Shown here: in pieces, positions 30,601-36,564 of the stretch | Layout: each line of letters starts with the position of its first letter | How positions within the stretch are numbered: position 1 is the stretch's first letter | Source: JAJFKJ01 sp964443025 | GTDB taxonomy: Bacteria > Pseudomonadota > Gammaproteobacteria > JABCZS01 | Assembly: GCA_964443025.1 (NCBI GenBank) | Contig: CAYUEL010000002.1 | Coordinates: forward strand, 9,960 to 73,959 | Length of the DNA stretch: 64,000 nucleotides | Direction: 5' to 3' | Position numbers and translations under genes: made by a program | Notes under the pieces: generated by a model | What the model was told of the DNA's origin: nothing | The model's input: only the letters and a program-made list of their open reading frames with translations | The model's database searches: none

Positions 30601-32755
30601 CAACCTCTGTTGAATGGTTATTAAGAGATGAATGAAGTAAGCGAGGCTTTTCTTGCGCCGAAAGTCGAGCAATAATATCTTCAATATTCTGCCTTTCAAA
30701 AAAAAGAACCGGGGTAGTATTTAGCTGAAATTTTTCATTAAGTTGATGGGACAATTCGCGATATTCAAGCGATGAAAACCCCATGTCAGATAAATATTCT
30801 TTCCGATCTATTTCGCTGGAAGGCACACCAAGGATATTGGCAATTATTTCAATCACGTGCTTTGCAAAAGACTCTGCAGTGACTTCAGGTTTTTTTAAAT
30901 GGGATTCCTGCTGATTCGCTTGCGAAACCCAATAGCGCGTATGACTGAACTGATAAGTCGGCAATTTGCATTTATTGATGGGTTGGTTTTTATATAATGA
31001 TTCCCAATAAATCTCTTGACCTTGAACCCATAATTTTGCAATTTCACCTAGTTGTCTTTTTTGAATAAACTTATATATTTCAGTGGAGTCAGTTGTTTTG
31101 GTCGTGGCACTATTGATATAATAATCATACTTCTTAATTTCATTTCTCAATGTTTGATCGATTTTGTGTTTTAATTCTTTAGCCGATCCGGCAAGATAAG
31201 CCACTCTTTCTTGCATTTCTTCACGGGTGGTTTGTAAACTATAAGCGATGCTTTCTAGGCAAGCAGCGTTAGCATCCTGTTTAACATCAAGAAAATGACT
31301 GAATGCTTTTAGGTAACGATTTAAATCTTCTTTACTTTTTGCAGAAAAAATAAATAACTCTACTTTTTCTTTCCTTGAAGCGTTGTTTTTTTTCGGCGAA
31401 TTTTTAAATTTTTCTAAAATTATATGAGCATTCACGCCACCCAATCCAAATGAACTCACGCCCGCTCTAAGCGGAGCTCTGCGGCTACTTGCATGCCAAG
31501 GTGTCCATTGATTGACAATATAAAATGGTGTGTCGGTCAGATCAATTTGTTGATTCAATTGCTTATGATTTGAAGTCATCGGCAATTCTTGATATTTAAA
31601 GGCCGCCAATATTTTTAAAATTCCCGCTAATCCCGAAGCAGATTCAAGATGACCTAGCTGTGACTTAATCGAACCCAAGCCACATTTCATTGTTTTAAAA
31701 TGATTACCCGTTAATCGTTTAAATGCTTGAATCAGTGCTTGAGTTTCAATCGGATCCCCTACTCGAGTTCCACTGCCATGTGTTTCGATGTAACTCAGCG
31801 ATTCTGCTTGAATACCACTACGTTGATAGACCTGTTCGATTAATCGTGCTTCTCCATCTACGCTCGGCGTCGTTAATGAGTGTGTTTTACCGCCATGATT
31901 GTGTCCTGCGCCTTTGATTACGCCATAAATAAAATCTTTATCATGAATCGCATGTTTTAATGGTTTTAGAATCAGTAACCCGCCCCCTTCACTTCGCACA
32001 TAGCCATTGGCTTCCTGATCGAAACTTTTGCACTGAGCATCTTTTGACAACATGCCTGCTGAATAATAAGCCAAACTTTGTTGCATAGAGCAAATAAGAT
32101 TGATTCCACCGGCAATAGCAAGCGTGCAATGTCCTGCTTGAAGAGCTTGTACCGCTTGGCAAATCGCGACCAACGCAGAAGAAGACGCTGTATCGATCGA
32201 TAAACTTGGGCCTACTAAATTAAAATAATGGGAAATTCGGTTTGAGGCTAAAAATAACCCTTGGGTTTGTGCAAGATAACTGAGATCTAGGTTATTCTCC
32301 TGGGTAAACAACTGATGATAGCCAGATTGGCCGAGCCCAATATAAACCCCTGTGTTCGAATTTTTGAGTCTAGAAGGTTTATAGCCTGCATCTTCAAAAC
32401 ATTCCCAAGCCAGCTCCAGCAAAATCCGCTGCTGCGGGTCCATCATCTTGGCTTCTCTTGGGGAAATATCAAAAAAATACTCAGCAAATTGATCAATATC
32501 ATTCAAGAAACCACCTTGATCAATACCTGGATATTGGTGTTGAATATCAAGCCCCTCAGGCCATTGCCACCGCTCTTTGGGCAGGGGTTGTATGGTCTGC
32601 TTATTTTCCTTTAATAGCGACCAGAGGCTTCCAAGCGTATGACAATTACCGGGCAAGCGAAACGAAGTGCCGATAATCGCGACATCGTTTTTTCTTATAA
32701 AATATTCTTTAATACTTCTCACAACTACGCCACCCCAACCTTCCGGATACGACAA
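20423..32755 (-). CDS. trans-AT PKS1, loading module to module 5 KS
   Basis: A 4110-aa multimodular PKS with no AT. Order: KS1 (Ser191 in DTASSSA where Cys is expected)-ACP (Ser662); KS2 (Cys880)-KR (Tyr1612)-ACP (Ser1765); KS3 (Cys1992)-ACP (Ser2494); KS4 (Cys2727)-KR (Tyr3477)-ACP (Ser3628); KS5 (Cys3854), with which the protein ends. Both KRs carry the Asp of the B-type LDD-like region (IKD, LKD), predicting D-configured alcohols. The frame opens with TTG at 32755, eight bases after the map stop; a GTG at 32722 behind a GGGGTGG stretch is an alternative start, and the first KS begins near residue 23 either way. No GNAT or other starter domain precedes KS1, so acetate made by decarboxylation is the likely starter. 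Confidence 0.95.
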   Translation of the reverse strand: MSYPEGWGGVVVRSIKEYFIRKNDVAIIGTSFRLPGNCHTLGSLWSLLKENKQTIQPLPKERWQWPEGLDIQHQYPGIDQGGFLNDIDQFAEYFFDISPREAKMMDPQQRILLELAWECFEDAGYKPSRLKNSNTGVYIGLGQSGYHQLFTQENNLDLSYLAQTQGLFLASNRISHYFNLVGPSLSIDTASSSALVAICQAVQALQAGHCTLAIAGGINLICSMQQSLAYYSAGMLSKDAQCKSFDQEANGYVRSEGGGLLILKPLKHAIHDKDFIYGVIKGAGHNHGGKTHSLTTPSVDGEARLIEQVYQRSGIQAESLSYIETHGSGTRVGDPIETQALIQAFKRLTGNHFKTMKCGLGSIKSQLGHLESASGLAGILKILAAFKYQELPMTSNHKQLNQQIDLTDTPFYIVNQWTPWHASSRRAPLRAGVSSFGLGGVNAHIILEKFKNSPKKNNASRKEKVELFIFSAKSKEDLNRYLKAFSHFLDVKQDANAACLESIAYSLQTTREEMQERVAYLAGSAKELKHKIDQTLRNEIKKYDYYINSATTKTTDSTEIYKFIQKRQLGEIAKLWVQGQEIYWESLYKNQPINKCKLPTYQFSHTRYWVSQANQQESHLKKPEVTAESFAKHVIEIIANILGVPSSEIDRKEYLSDMGFSSLEYRELSHQLNEKFQLNTTPVLFFERQNIEDIIARLSAQEKPRLLHSSLNNHSTEVAIIGIGALLPDAETFSQFWENLCNQKISIRQISEERPGHTQFLALDPVLQKAGFIEGVEEFDAKFFNISPLEAELMDPQQRKLLQVAWHTFEEAGVALHQASNRSVGVFIGAMHSDYQELLAEEGVLREAYTSTGLAHSMLANKISFFFNLQGPSEVIDTACSSSLVALHRALLSLNQGECEMALVGGVNLILSPRTSYAFQQSGMLSPDARCYTFDEHANGYVRGEGIVTLLLKPLHKAIQEKNQIYGVIKGSAVGHTGHGHSLTAPSATSQAHIIASALRRSNIDATSVSYIEAHGTGTALGDPIEIEGLKHNYAQSKCAIGTVKANLGHLEAAAGLAGVLKVILSFKHHTIPGNPNLTQINRYIDLSTTHMHLVQDNEKWSVQYPRRAGVSSFGFGGVGAHVILEEHQTQHESLFIPHVSNIFILSAKNNQSLGNIVHQFYQFVSQLLSKENQTIQLEDITYTLQIGREAMPKRLCIVANDLKELKHLLQEAMLSDQKLLGTINSSFKETIESWMKGGSIEWRQFYNGQQGKLISLPGYAFLTDKYWFNQSLNEKSELRIYIKSHVEVKTEPVVNDKVHFDSKMIFIIEANQILDETYETVQAYLQSKIKTAECVVLRTTEDNIALNYQNHLIAIFNRLKSKISKSSGRVSPILIQVVFPFFNEYQVYIGFSAFLKALHIEFPAIKVQIIGLDRKTKLEELRHRLDQSALMRDVEIMYSSEKRYITHWKEKPLLKKMPWKNQGVYLITGGFGALGYALATEITNCIQNGKIIICGRTALNENIQKKIQSLEKNNCKINYYSLDISDQFAINQMIVDIVSRHHGLSGIIHCAGMIKDNYIYNKSSDEFPQVLNPKVLGLYYLDKATKDLPLDFIILFSSFVGCMGNAGQSDYAAANAFMNQYAHYRNEQVKKNQRFGRTSSISWPLWESGGMNVTPEVEMHFKENLGMLPLEFSKGMESLYGALGIEDDEVIVAFGNQSIFSQKLNESLQCEMAQPVQSHLHSRNKKQNLSEIEDQIQSLFSKYSKVNLSDIHSDIEFSEFGMDSIMVININRELEKIYPNLSKTVLYECKTIRELADYLFNNYNQHPDQVQDTESERSDPRSTEIAIVGIAGRFPGANSIDEFCVNLMNGKDCITEIPLERWNFNEHFTPNKEEAINQNKIYSKWGGFIDNFNKFDSLFFNISPKEALQIDPHERLFLETAWHALEDAGIDVKKISGTNVGVFAGITKNGFEFLKNETDGFYPRTSFSSVANRVSFFFNLKGPSLAIDTMCSSSLVAVHEACQNILRGDCEIALAGGVNLYLHPSNYQYLCQMGMLSTTAENRSFGGNADGFVPGEGVGIAVLKPLSAAIRDGNHIYGIIKSSAVNHGGRTSGYTVPNPNAQRDLVAKAIGEAQISADAISYIEAHGTGTFLGDPIEITALTQAFQESTQQKNYCAIGSIKSNIGHLEAAAGIAGLIKILLQIKFKKKFPSIHSAIVNPNINFAESPFYLQHHLDSWIVKNNRRIAGVSSFGAGGVNAHVIVEEYRSKDDHVLDDGREFPCIFSCGYEEGLKNYAQALLTHLEFMRINHIHLSMRDIAYTLCCCRVPQKYRAVVYANNAKSLETKLKKYVSGEVDYTTHTELSPLSTAWLNGSVVDWRSLFEEKPGKSVSLPGYPFKKNLIELSTKHEKRAVVEKISLINPENFSENLVSAHQKCTTFSEIKIDNEQIAPPLESKKSQATDYSLMMEQNQFFDQSQTYAAIKCFLKTELAKSLFINEEEIDEKLELINLGLDSIVGIEFSKRIKSNFGIHFPATRIYDYPTIEKLAQFLLNETKNKINHVSDVKQESEVSHNNHNKIAIIGVSGRFPGAESIDEFWDNLKNGVNSITEVSNIRWDVNQFYDANKKNKNKVYCKWIGELSHIDEFDPLFFNLSPAEAECMDPQQRLFLQEAWKAFEDANYTPEKLSQIQCGSYIGVMQNDYWQNVLSSKEHSGLAQTATGNSNAILAARMAYLLNLKGPAIAVDTACSSSAVATHLACQALRLNEIDMALAGGVTLYLGESNYFRMCDAGMLSEDGQCFTFDRRANGFVPGEAVVAVVLKRLDDAIHDHDHIYGVITGSGINQDGKTNGITAPSTQSQIELIQSVYKKNEIDPHSISYIEAHGTGTKLGDPIELEALTTVYQKEGVKDSSCAIGSVKTNVGHTSAAAGLTSLVKILLCLQHKELVPSINYQTANEHIDFKNSPFYVSTQHQSWITHSGLRKAALSAFGYSGTNAHIVIEEYSEKRKGLPSISIQKPIEFLFSAQSVPSLIKNVKRFLKFIKSQEQIAQEHLPHIALTLRFCRDLMKYKIVFTASDKPELINRIQLFLENTPEESSQINMQASLSHLDTGISFKKFRLPTYCFAKNKYWISQKQIEPQPSAQLSLNKTDFDTVSLGVKFLDEQNEKNNESHYDVVLAMAKWEREIPSNSDLKNQQETSEYLFINFQQDSLAALVNQLQNSCKEFYFNINQAKAPIEIVTAIFNYLKEKLSQKTHQMVCAIVVPNQNIHLYAPLAGLIKSMQIENPKIKTKLIALDQAILTNPSIAAETLRNEMQQNSQHQFVRYDENHARWVQTLNRYASAHLRTDLFSNRVFLITGGLGGLGKKVAEYISQFKNTKIILCGRKAPAIDDQQWMSSLILHGAHVIYEKCDITRADEVQNLIDSIMKNHDSLSGIFHCAGVLKDSLLINKTVSEFEDVLSPKLLGLHWLDTYTKDIALNFVVLFSSVASIKGNIGQVDYAAANAYLDGYVEYRDHLVAKGKRSGRTIAINWPLWAEGGMTLEPHHEDWQLRRTGLSVLRSKLGLEILHGILTLNQSGQIMVAYGVMDKIAQYFNIAVDKQPSANQTSGLIVKNDQNKIRTEVLEIISHMLKIDASQLDFNDNFSEYGIDSILMMRLLNELEKKYQIIMDPNSIIMHPTINQLSEYLINSAGVEQTTENNFESITVKTSNHASQNKVAIIGYTGILPQSPTLEDFWVNLTTGRDLITNPPTDRWGKFSVEDKHITYGGYLNDISSFDAERFAIDDSNALILDPQQRVLLELADDLLKRAGYIDKIKDTNTVVYIGAKENNYVRNNYKEIPKNVIKNTIVSYIGNIIAARISNFYNLRGASKTIDTACSSSLVAMHDACQSILHGESELAIAGGIFLLIDPFAHIGFNNANVLSPDGKSYVFDKRANGFVLSEGAGLVLLKNYNAAIRDGDRIIATILASAINNDGKTMGLTVPNQEGQKEVIHRALSLANINPEQISYYEAHGTGTLLGDPIEVKAASDVYRNYTSKNQFCAIGSVKSNIGHTMMAAGVASIIKILLSMEHNMIPPTIHCESPHPRFNFDKSPFYPIVSTEEWKSRVNRTIAAVSSFGFGGTNSHMILEKMGD
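21758..25081 (-). other. PKS module 4: KS-KR-ACP
   Basis: KS4 is intact (Cys2727, EAHGTGT, GHTSAAAG). The KR has GGLGGLG, LFSSVAS and QVDYAAAN (Tyr3477), and HCAGVLKD of B type. ACP Ser3628 lies in YGIDSIL. Its hydroxyl is a candidate substrate for the DH of the split module 5. Confidence 0.85.
25160..27289 (-). other. PKS module 3: KS-ACP, probable beta-branching site
   Basis: KS3 (Cys1992 in DTMCSSS) is followed by a long linker and ACP3 only, so the beta-keto group is left free. ACP3 reads LGLDSIVGIEF and later IYDYPTI, like beta-branching ACPs, except that the usual Trp six residues after the Ppant Ser (Ser2494) is Phe. The next KS has the FFNLSPAEAECMDPQQR and EAWKAFEDANY features seen in KSs that accept branched chains. 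This is the best site for the HMGS cassette. Confidence 0.65.
27347..30625 (-). other. PKS module 2: KS-KR-ACP
   Basis: KS2 is intact (DTACSSS with Cys880, EAHGTGT, GHLEAAAG). A linker of about 300 residues precedes the KR, which has nucleotide motif GGFGALG, LFSSF and QSDYAAAN (Tyr1612), and HCAGMIKD of B type. ACP Ser1765 lies in FGMDSIM. Expected output is a beta-hydroxy thioester. Confidence 0.85.
30656..32689 (-). other. PKS loading module: KS(Ser)-ACP
   Basis: KS1 has Ser191 (codon TCT, 32183-32185) in place of the condensing Cys, with the THGSGT and GHLES histidine motifs kept. Such a KS cannot hold an acyl chain as a normal condensing enzyme but could decarboxylate malonyl-ACP, as KSQ loading domains do. 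The following ACP has Ser662 in MGFSSLEYREL. Boundaries are approximate. Confidence 0.8.
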
Positions 32756-32763
32756 CTCATCTC

Positions 32764-33609
32764 TTATTTGCGCAATGCACGCGCTGTCGTCAATAATTCT
32801 TGTACTTCCGTACTGTATTCTTTTTTAAATTGTTCAAACGCTTCTTTCTCTTCGTCCCTTAAAGTTAACACCTCAAAACAAGAGTCAGTCACTAAAATTG
32901 TGTGTTCCCATTGAGCTGAAAGTTGATTATCTTTTGTGACGACCGTCCATTGATCATCTAGTACTTTGACATCAGGAGATCCCTGATTGATCATCGGTTC
33001 TATCGTAAAAGTCATCCCTGTTTTTAGTCTTTTACCAGTGCCTGCTTGGCCGACGTGAGGGACTCGGAGATCTTCATGCATTTTTTTACCTATGCCATGA
33101 CCACAGTAATCTGTCACCACAGAATAACGGTACGCTTTTGCATGCTTGTCAATTGCAAAACCAATATCACCGATGGTCGCACCTGGTTTTACAGCAAGAA
33201 TGCCTCGATATAAGCATTGCAAAGAAATATCCACCAGTTGTTTTGCCTGTGGAGAAACGGAATCCACACAGACCATGACGCTACTGTCGCCATAATAGCC
33301 GTCTTTTCTCACTGTAATATCAAGATTAACAATATCGCCTTTGAGCAAAGGTTTTCGATTTGGCCAACCATGGCACACCACATGATTGACAGAAGTATTC
33401 ACAGAATGCGGGAAACCATATTGACCTTTGCTTCCGGGTTCTGCTTTTAATGTGTTAACAATATAGTCTTCGCAAAATTCATCAATTTCAAGAGTGGTGA
33501 TTCCAGGTTTTAAAATGCGTTTCGCAGCTTCTAATACTTTGGCCGTCAGCATCCCCGCAGCACGCATTTTCATAATCTCAGGAAGCATTTTAAACACTGT
33601 AAACTCCAT
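32764..33609 (-). CDS. map: Methionine aminopeptidase type I, first gene of the PKS operon
   Basis: A 281-aa type Ia enzyme that removes N-terminal Met from nascent proteins in the cytoplasm. All metal ligands are present: Asp in VNLDITV, Asp in GDSS, His in YCGHGIG, Glu in FTIEPM and Glu in QWEHTI; the His of VVCHGWP is also kept. ATG at 33609 follows GAGG by five bases. Its stop is eight bases from the PKS1 start, so it is very probably co-transcribed with the PKS. After KKMHE it reads DLRVPHV, whereas E. coli MetAP (EPQVLHY) and the second copy here (PPQVVHF) share Pro-Gln in that active-site loop. Inferred role: self-resistance if the polyketide inhibits MetAP, as proposed for fumagillin and bengamide producers. 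Alternatively it is a spare housekeeping copy. Confidence 0.95.
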   Translation of the reverse strand: MEFTVFKMLPEIMKMRAAGMLTAKVLEAAKRILKPGITTLEIDEFCEDYIVNTLKAEPGSKGQYGFPHSVNTSVNHVVCHGWPNRKPLLKGDIVNLDITVRKDGYYGDSSVMVCVDSVSPQAKQLVDISLQCLYRGILAVKPGATIGDIGFAIDKHAKAYRYSVVTDYCGHGIGKKMHEDLRVPHVGQAGTGKRLKTGMTFTIEPMINQGSPDVKVLDDQWTVVTKDNQLSAQWEHTILVTDSCFEVLTLRDEEKEAFEQFKKEYSTEVQELLTTARALRK

Positions 33610-33623
33610 TTACCTCGTGTCAA

Positions 33624-33658
33624 TTACAAGATTATATTACCATGCAAAAATGTTACAA
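33624..33658 (-). promoter_or_regulatory. Candidate promoter for the map-PKS operon
   Basis: On the minus strand TTGTAA (33658-33653) and TATAAT (33636-33631) are 16 bases apart, putting transcription start near 33624, about 15 bases before the map ATG. It is the only good sigma-70-like site in the 120-bp divergent gap. Confidence 0.5.
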
Positions 33659-33675
33659 TAAAGCAAATTACTCTC

Positions 33676-33705
33676 TTAAATAAAAGAGCGATTGGCAAAT
33701 ATAAT
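33676..33705 (+). promoter_or_regulatory. Candidate promoter for the U-box/PPTase/acyl hydrolase operon
   Basis: TATAAT at 33700-33705 lies 28 bases before the ATG at 33733; a weak -35 (TTAAAT, 33676-33681) sits 18 bases upstream. A very strong ribosome site AAGGAGG follows at 33721. Confidence 0.4.
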
Positions 33706-33732
33706 GTTAGATTAAAAACTAAGGAGGCTGTT

Positions 33733-34173
33733 ATGTTTTTACCTAGTCAGTATTTTATAGGCACCCATGGAAATTCTACGGTTCAGTCTGAATTGCACCC
33801 ACCGAAACAAAGCACTCCGCTTTGGAGAGCTTTTCGCGCCAATCAGGTTACACCCGAACAGACAATCACGACAAATAATGAGCAACTTGCCAAAAAACAT
33901 ACGCATATAAAAATACCCGAAGCGCTATTATGCAGCGTCACTCAGCAACTTATGGATACACCGGTTGCCATTAAAAAAAATAATTATGAGGTTGAGTTTG
34001 TAGATCAACTGGTGATCACAAAAAATAATAATATTAATCCATTTACTAATTTGGAGCTCACAGCAGAAGAAATTTCAAAAGAGCAGAGTGTAGAAAAATT
34101 AAACGAGATTAATGAATTTAAAGCGCAGCATTTTAGATCCTGCATAAATATGAGAAAAATGTTTTGTTTATGA
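33733..34173 (+). CDS. Small U-box-like protein
   Basis: A 146-aa protein with an excellent ribosome site (AAGGAGG, five bases before ATG). Residues about 60-130 resemble a U-box, the RING-like fold of eukaryotic E3 ubiquitin ligases. The segment IPEALLCSVTQQLMDTPVAI matches the start (IPxxxxCPIT..LMxDPV), followed by a Tyr-Glu turn, NPFTNLELT in place of the usual CPxTxxPL, and a closing helix. Residues 1-58 are not recognised and look unstructured. Known bacterial U-boxes are mostly secreted effectors of host-associated Gammaproteobacteria such as Legionella LubX. Here it leads an operon with PKS maturation genes, overlapping the PPTase start (ATGA). It could be an effector, or a cluster protein using the fold for something else. 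The assignment is from motif reading only. Confidence 0.5.
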   Translation: MFLPSQYFIGTHGNSTVQSELHPPKQSTPLWRAFRANQVTPEQTITTNNEQLAKKHTHIKIPEALLCSVTQQLMDTPVAIKKNNYEVEFVDQLVITKNNNINPFTNLELTAEEISKEQSVEKLNEINEFKAQHFRSCINMRKMFCL

Positions 34174-34889
34174 ACAAATATCAAACCTCCTTATCTTTGC
34201 GGCGTACAGAAGTTCACCTTCATTCTACATTATTTATTGATTCACCCGGGCAGGAATATTTATTTGGTCATTACACAGACTTTCTCAGCACTGAAGAAGA
34301 ACTATATTTTAGAAAATTAAAATACGAGAAAAGACAATACAGTTATCTGCTAGGACGATATTGTGCTAAAAAAGCACTTTCTATGTGGCCATTTCACCAA
34401 AATCCCAAAACATGCACTATTTCATCCGGTATATTTTCTCAACCCATCCTGACAACACCCGATGTGAGAAATATCCAAACTTGTATAACACATTCTTCAT
34501 TTCTAGGGGGCGCTATTGCATTTCCAGAGCAACATCCGATGGGACTTGATCTAGAGCCTATTAATCCTGACAAAGAAGAAATTTTAAATAGTCAAATGAC
34601 AACACACGAGGTGGAGAAATTTTCTGAATTGCCTTTGGTCAGCATCGATCGGATGACTTTGCTTTGGGTCATGAAAGAAGCATTATCAAAAGTGCTTCGC
34701 ACTGGATTAACTATTCCATTTGAACTTTTAGAAATAGAATCCATAACAATAGATGGAGATTATATTTACAGTACATATAAAAATTTTCCGCAATATCAAG
34801 CGTGTTCTTTTCAAATACGAGATCATTTTTGTGCGCTAGCATATCCAAGAAAAACCACTTTAATGTTTGACCAAAAACATCATGAATAA
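34170..34889 (+). CDS. Sfp-type 4'-phosphopantetheinyl transferase
   Basis: A 239-aa enzyme that transfers phosphopantetheine from CoA to the Ser of carrier proteins, here presumably all ten PKS ACPs and the donor ACP. The two signature motifs are clear: GLDLEPIN (residues 125-132, Mg-binding acids) and WVMKEALSK (166-174). I chose ATG at 34170, which overlaps the upstream stop as ATGA; the in-frame TTG at 34164 is less likely. The length fits the Sfp/AcpT family. It is cotranscribed with the U-box-like gene and the AT-fold gene, whose ATG overlaps its end. Confidence 0.93.
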   Translation: MNKYQTSLSLRRTEVHLHSTLFIDSPGQEYLFGHYTDFLSTEEELYFRKLKYEKRQYSYLLGRYCAKKALSMWPFHQNPKTCTISSGIFSQPILTTPDVRNIQTCITHSSFLGGAIAFPEQHPMGLDLEPINPDKEEILNSQMTTHEVEKFSELPLVSIDRMTLLWVMKEALSKVLRTGLTIPFELLEIESITIDGDYIYSTYKNFPQYQACSFQIRDHFCALAYPRKTTLMFDQKHHE

Positions 34890-35829
34890 AATATTTTTAT
34901 TTCCAGGTCAAGGCTGTCAATATTATCACATGGGCAAACAACTCTATCAGGATTCTTCTGTATTTAAGGAATGGATTGATTATGGTGATCGTTTATGTCT
35001 GCAATTTATAAAAAAATCAGTCTGGGATACGGTCTGCCATCCACAATTTAAACCCAGCGATCCGCTATTGTGCATTCTTACAACACATCCCGCTATTTTT
35101 ATCTTTGAATATGCAATGGTGCAATTTTTAGAAAGTAAAGGCATCACCCCAGATAGTGTTCTCGGTTCAAGCTTGGGAGAATTTGCAGCATCCGTGTGCG
35201 CAGAAAGAATAAGCTATCAACACGCATTAGAAGGCATTATTCATCAAGCACAAACCATTTCGCATCTATGCGAACAAGGTGGAATGCTCGCAATACTTTC
35301 TCAGGTGGAACTGTACGAGACTGAAAAAACACTGTTTGAAAACAGCGAGATTGCATCAGTAAATTTTAATGATGGTTTTGTCGTATCTGGTATACATTCG
35401 CGGTTACAACACATTCAAAATGAACTAAAGTCAAAAAAAATTCCATGTCAGTTATTGCCTGTTTTATATGCATTTCACTCAAGACATATTGAATACGCCA
35501 AAGATTTGCATCTTAATTTTTTAACTCAAATCCCGATGAAAAGGGCGCAGATCCCCTATATTTCAACTCTTGATCACCCTAAAGATCATCATCCAGAAAA
35601 TGCATCTTATTTCTGGAGGGTTGCGCGCGAGGCGATGAACATTAAAAAAACCATTGCTGATTTAGAGAAAAACATGAGTTCACTATATATTGATTTAGGA
35701 CCATCAGGGACATTTGCTAATATCGTTAAATATAATTTACAACCCCATTCTCAATCCAAAACTGTGTGCACCATCAATCCCTATGAAAACAACCTTAAAA
35801 GTATTGAAAAATTATTGGCGCTCTTTTAA
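34882..35829 (+). CDS. Trans-acting AT-fold protein, probable acyl hydrolase
   Basis: A 315-aa FabD-like protein with FPGQG at the start, nucleophile Ser97 in GSSLGE (the usual motif is GHSLGE) and AFHS for the catalytic His. Ungapped alignment from GSSLGE puts Gln122 where FabD has the Arg that binds the malonyl carboxylate. Loss of that Arg fits the PedC-like acyl hydrolases, which clear stalled acyl chains from ACPs, rather than a malonyl loader. The preferred start is ATG at 34882 (MNKIFLFPGQG), overlapping the PPTase stop; an in-frame TTG at 34867 exists. The gene's last 18 bases overlap the end of the convergent ECH2 gene. A malonyl-AT must then come from elsewhere, for example the host FabD or a gene beyond the left edge. 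Confidence 0.85.
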   Translation: MNKIFLFPGQGCQYYHMGKQLYQDSSVFKEWIDYGDRLCLQFIKKSVWDTVCHPQFKPSDPLLCILTTHPAIFIFEYAMVQFLESKGITPDSVLGSSLGEFAASVCAERISYQHALEGIIHQAQTISHLCEQGGMLAILSQVELYETEKTLFENSEIASVNFNDGFVVSGIHSRLQHIQNELKSKKIPCQLLPVLYAFHSRHIEYAKDLHLNFLTQIPMKRAQIPYISTLDHPKDHHPENASYFWRVAREAMNIKKTIADLEKNMSSLYIDLGPSGTFANIVKYNLQPHSQSKTVCTINPYENNLKSIEKLLALF

Positions 35830-36564
35830 GCGTTCAATATTTTTTAGCACTTCATCTTGAAAAAAAGTTACTTCATGCATGGACAGTTCTCGCTCAATAT
35901 ATTGCTGTAAAGTGGGTAAAACCATTAAGCGAAAATGTTCTTTGAGTTTTAAGAGTGAAATACGTGGCTTATCTGCCATTTGATGTGCAACAGACATAGC
36001 CGACTCTACCACATCCGCTCGATCTAGCACTTCAATACCCAACTGTCTTGTTTTTAATTCCTCACCATAAAAATTTTTTGCGGTATATAACATTTCCCGG
36101 CCAAGCGTTTCACCAAATACTTTTGGAATAATATAAGTAGAACCAAATCCTGGAGTAAATCCATAACTCATAAAGTTTGCACTATAAATGGATTGTCTCG
36201 CTAAAATAATCACATCGGCAAAACATCCCATGGCTAAACCACCGCCTAAAGCATGGCCCTGCATGGCGCTAATCACAGGAACAGCACAGTTGAGCAAAAT
36301 ATCATGAATTTTTAAATCAGTAAAATTGCATTTTTTTTCATAAATACTCAACAATTCTTCTTGTGTTCCACCGCAACAGAAATAGTTATCATATCCGTGC
36401 AGTACCACCACTTTAATCTGTTCATCTTGATTGATGTGCTGAAAAGCCAAAATAAGTCCTTTTCTAAGATCTAAAGAAAACATATTGTGATTTTCTCGAT
36501 CTTCCATAGAGACTCGGGCAATATGCTTGTTCACATAGAGCTTAACAACATGATTTATGTCCAT
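35812..36564 (-). CDS. ECH2: decarboxylase of the beta-branching cassette (PksI-like)
   Basis: A 250-aa crotonase-fold protein. It resembles PksI: DRENHNMFS near the N-terminus, an oxyanion loop GHALGGGLAMG, and SANFMSYGFTPGFGST. In HMGS cassettes this enzyme decarboxylates the 3-methylglutaconyl-ACP intermediate to leave a beta-methyl branch. Its ATG overlaps the end of ECH1 and it is the last gene of the operon, running into the convergent AT-fold gene. Confidence 0.88.
   Translation of the reverse strand: MDINHVVKLYVNKHIARVSMEDRENHNMFSLDLRKGLILAFQHINQDEQIKVVVLHGYDNYFCCGGTQEELLSIYEKKCNFTDLKIHDILLNCAVPVISAMQGHALGGGLAMGCFADVIILARQSIYSANFMSYGFTPGFGSTYIIPKVFGETLGREMLYTAKNFYGEELKTRQLGIEVLDRADVVESAMSVAHQMADKPRISLLKLKEHFRLMVLPTLQQYIERELSMHEVTFFQDEVLKNIERLKERQ

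Noticed and set aside
32720..32760. ATG at 32760 as the start of PKS1
   Set aside because: It is in another frame and reaches TAG after about eleven codons; the KS frame needs TTG 32755 or GTG 32722.
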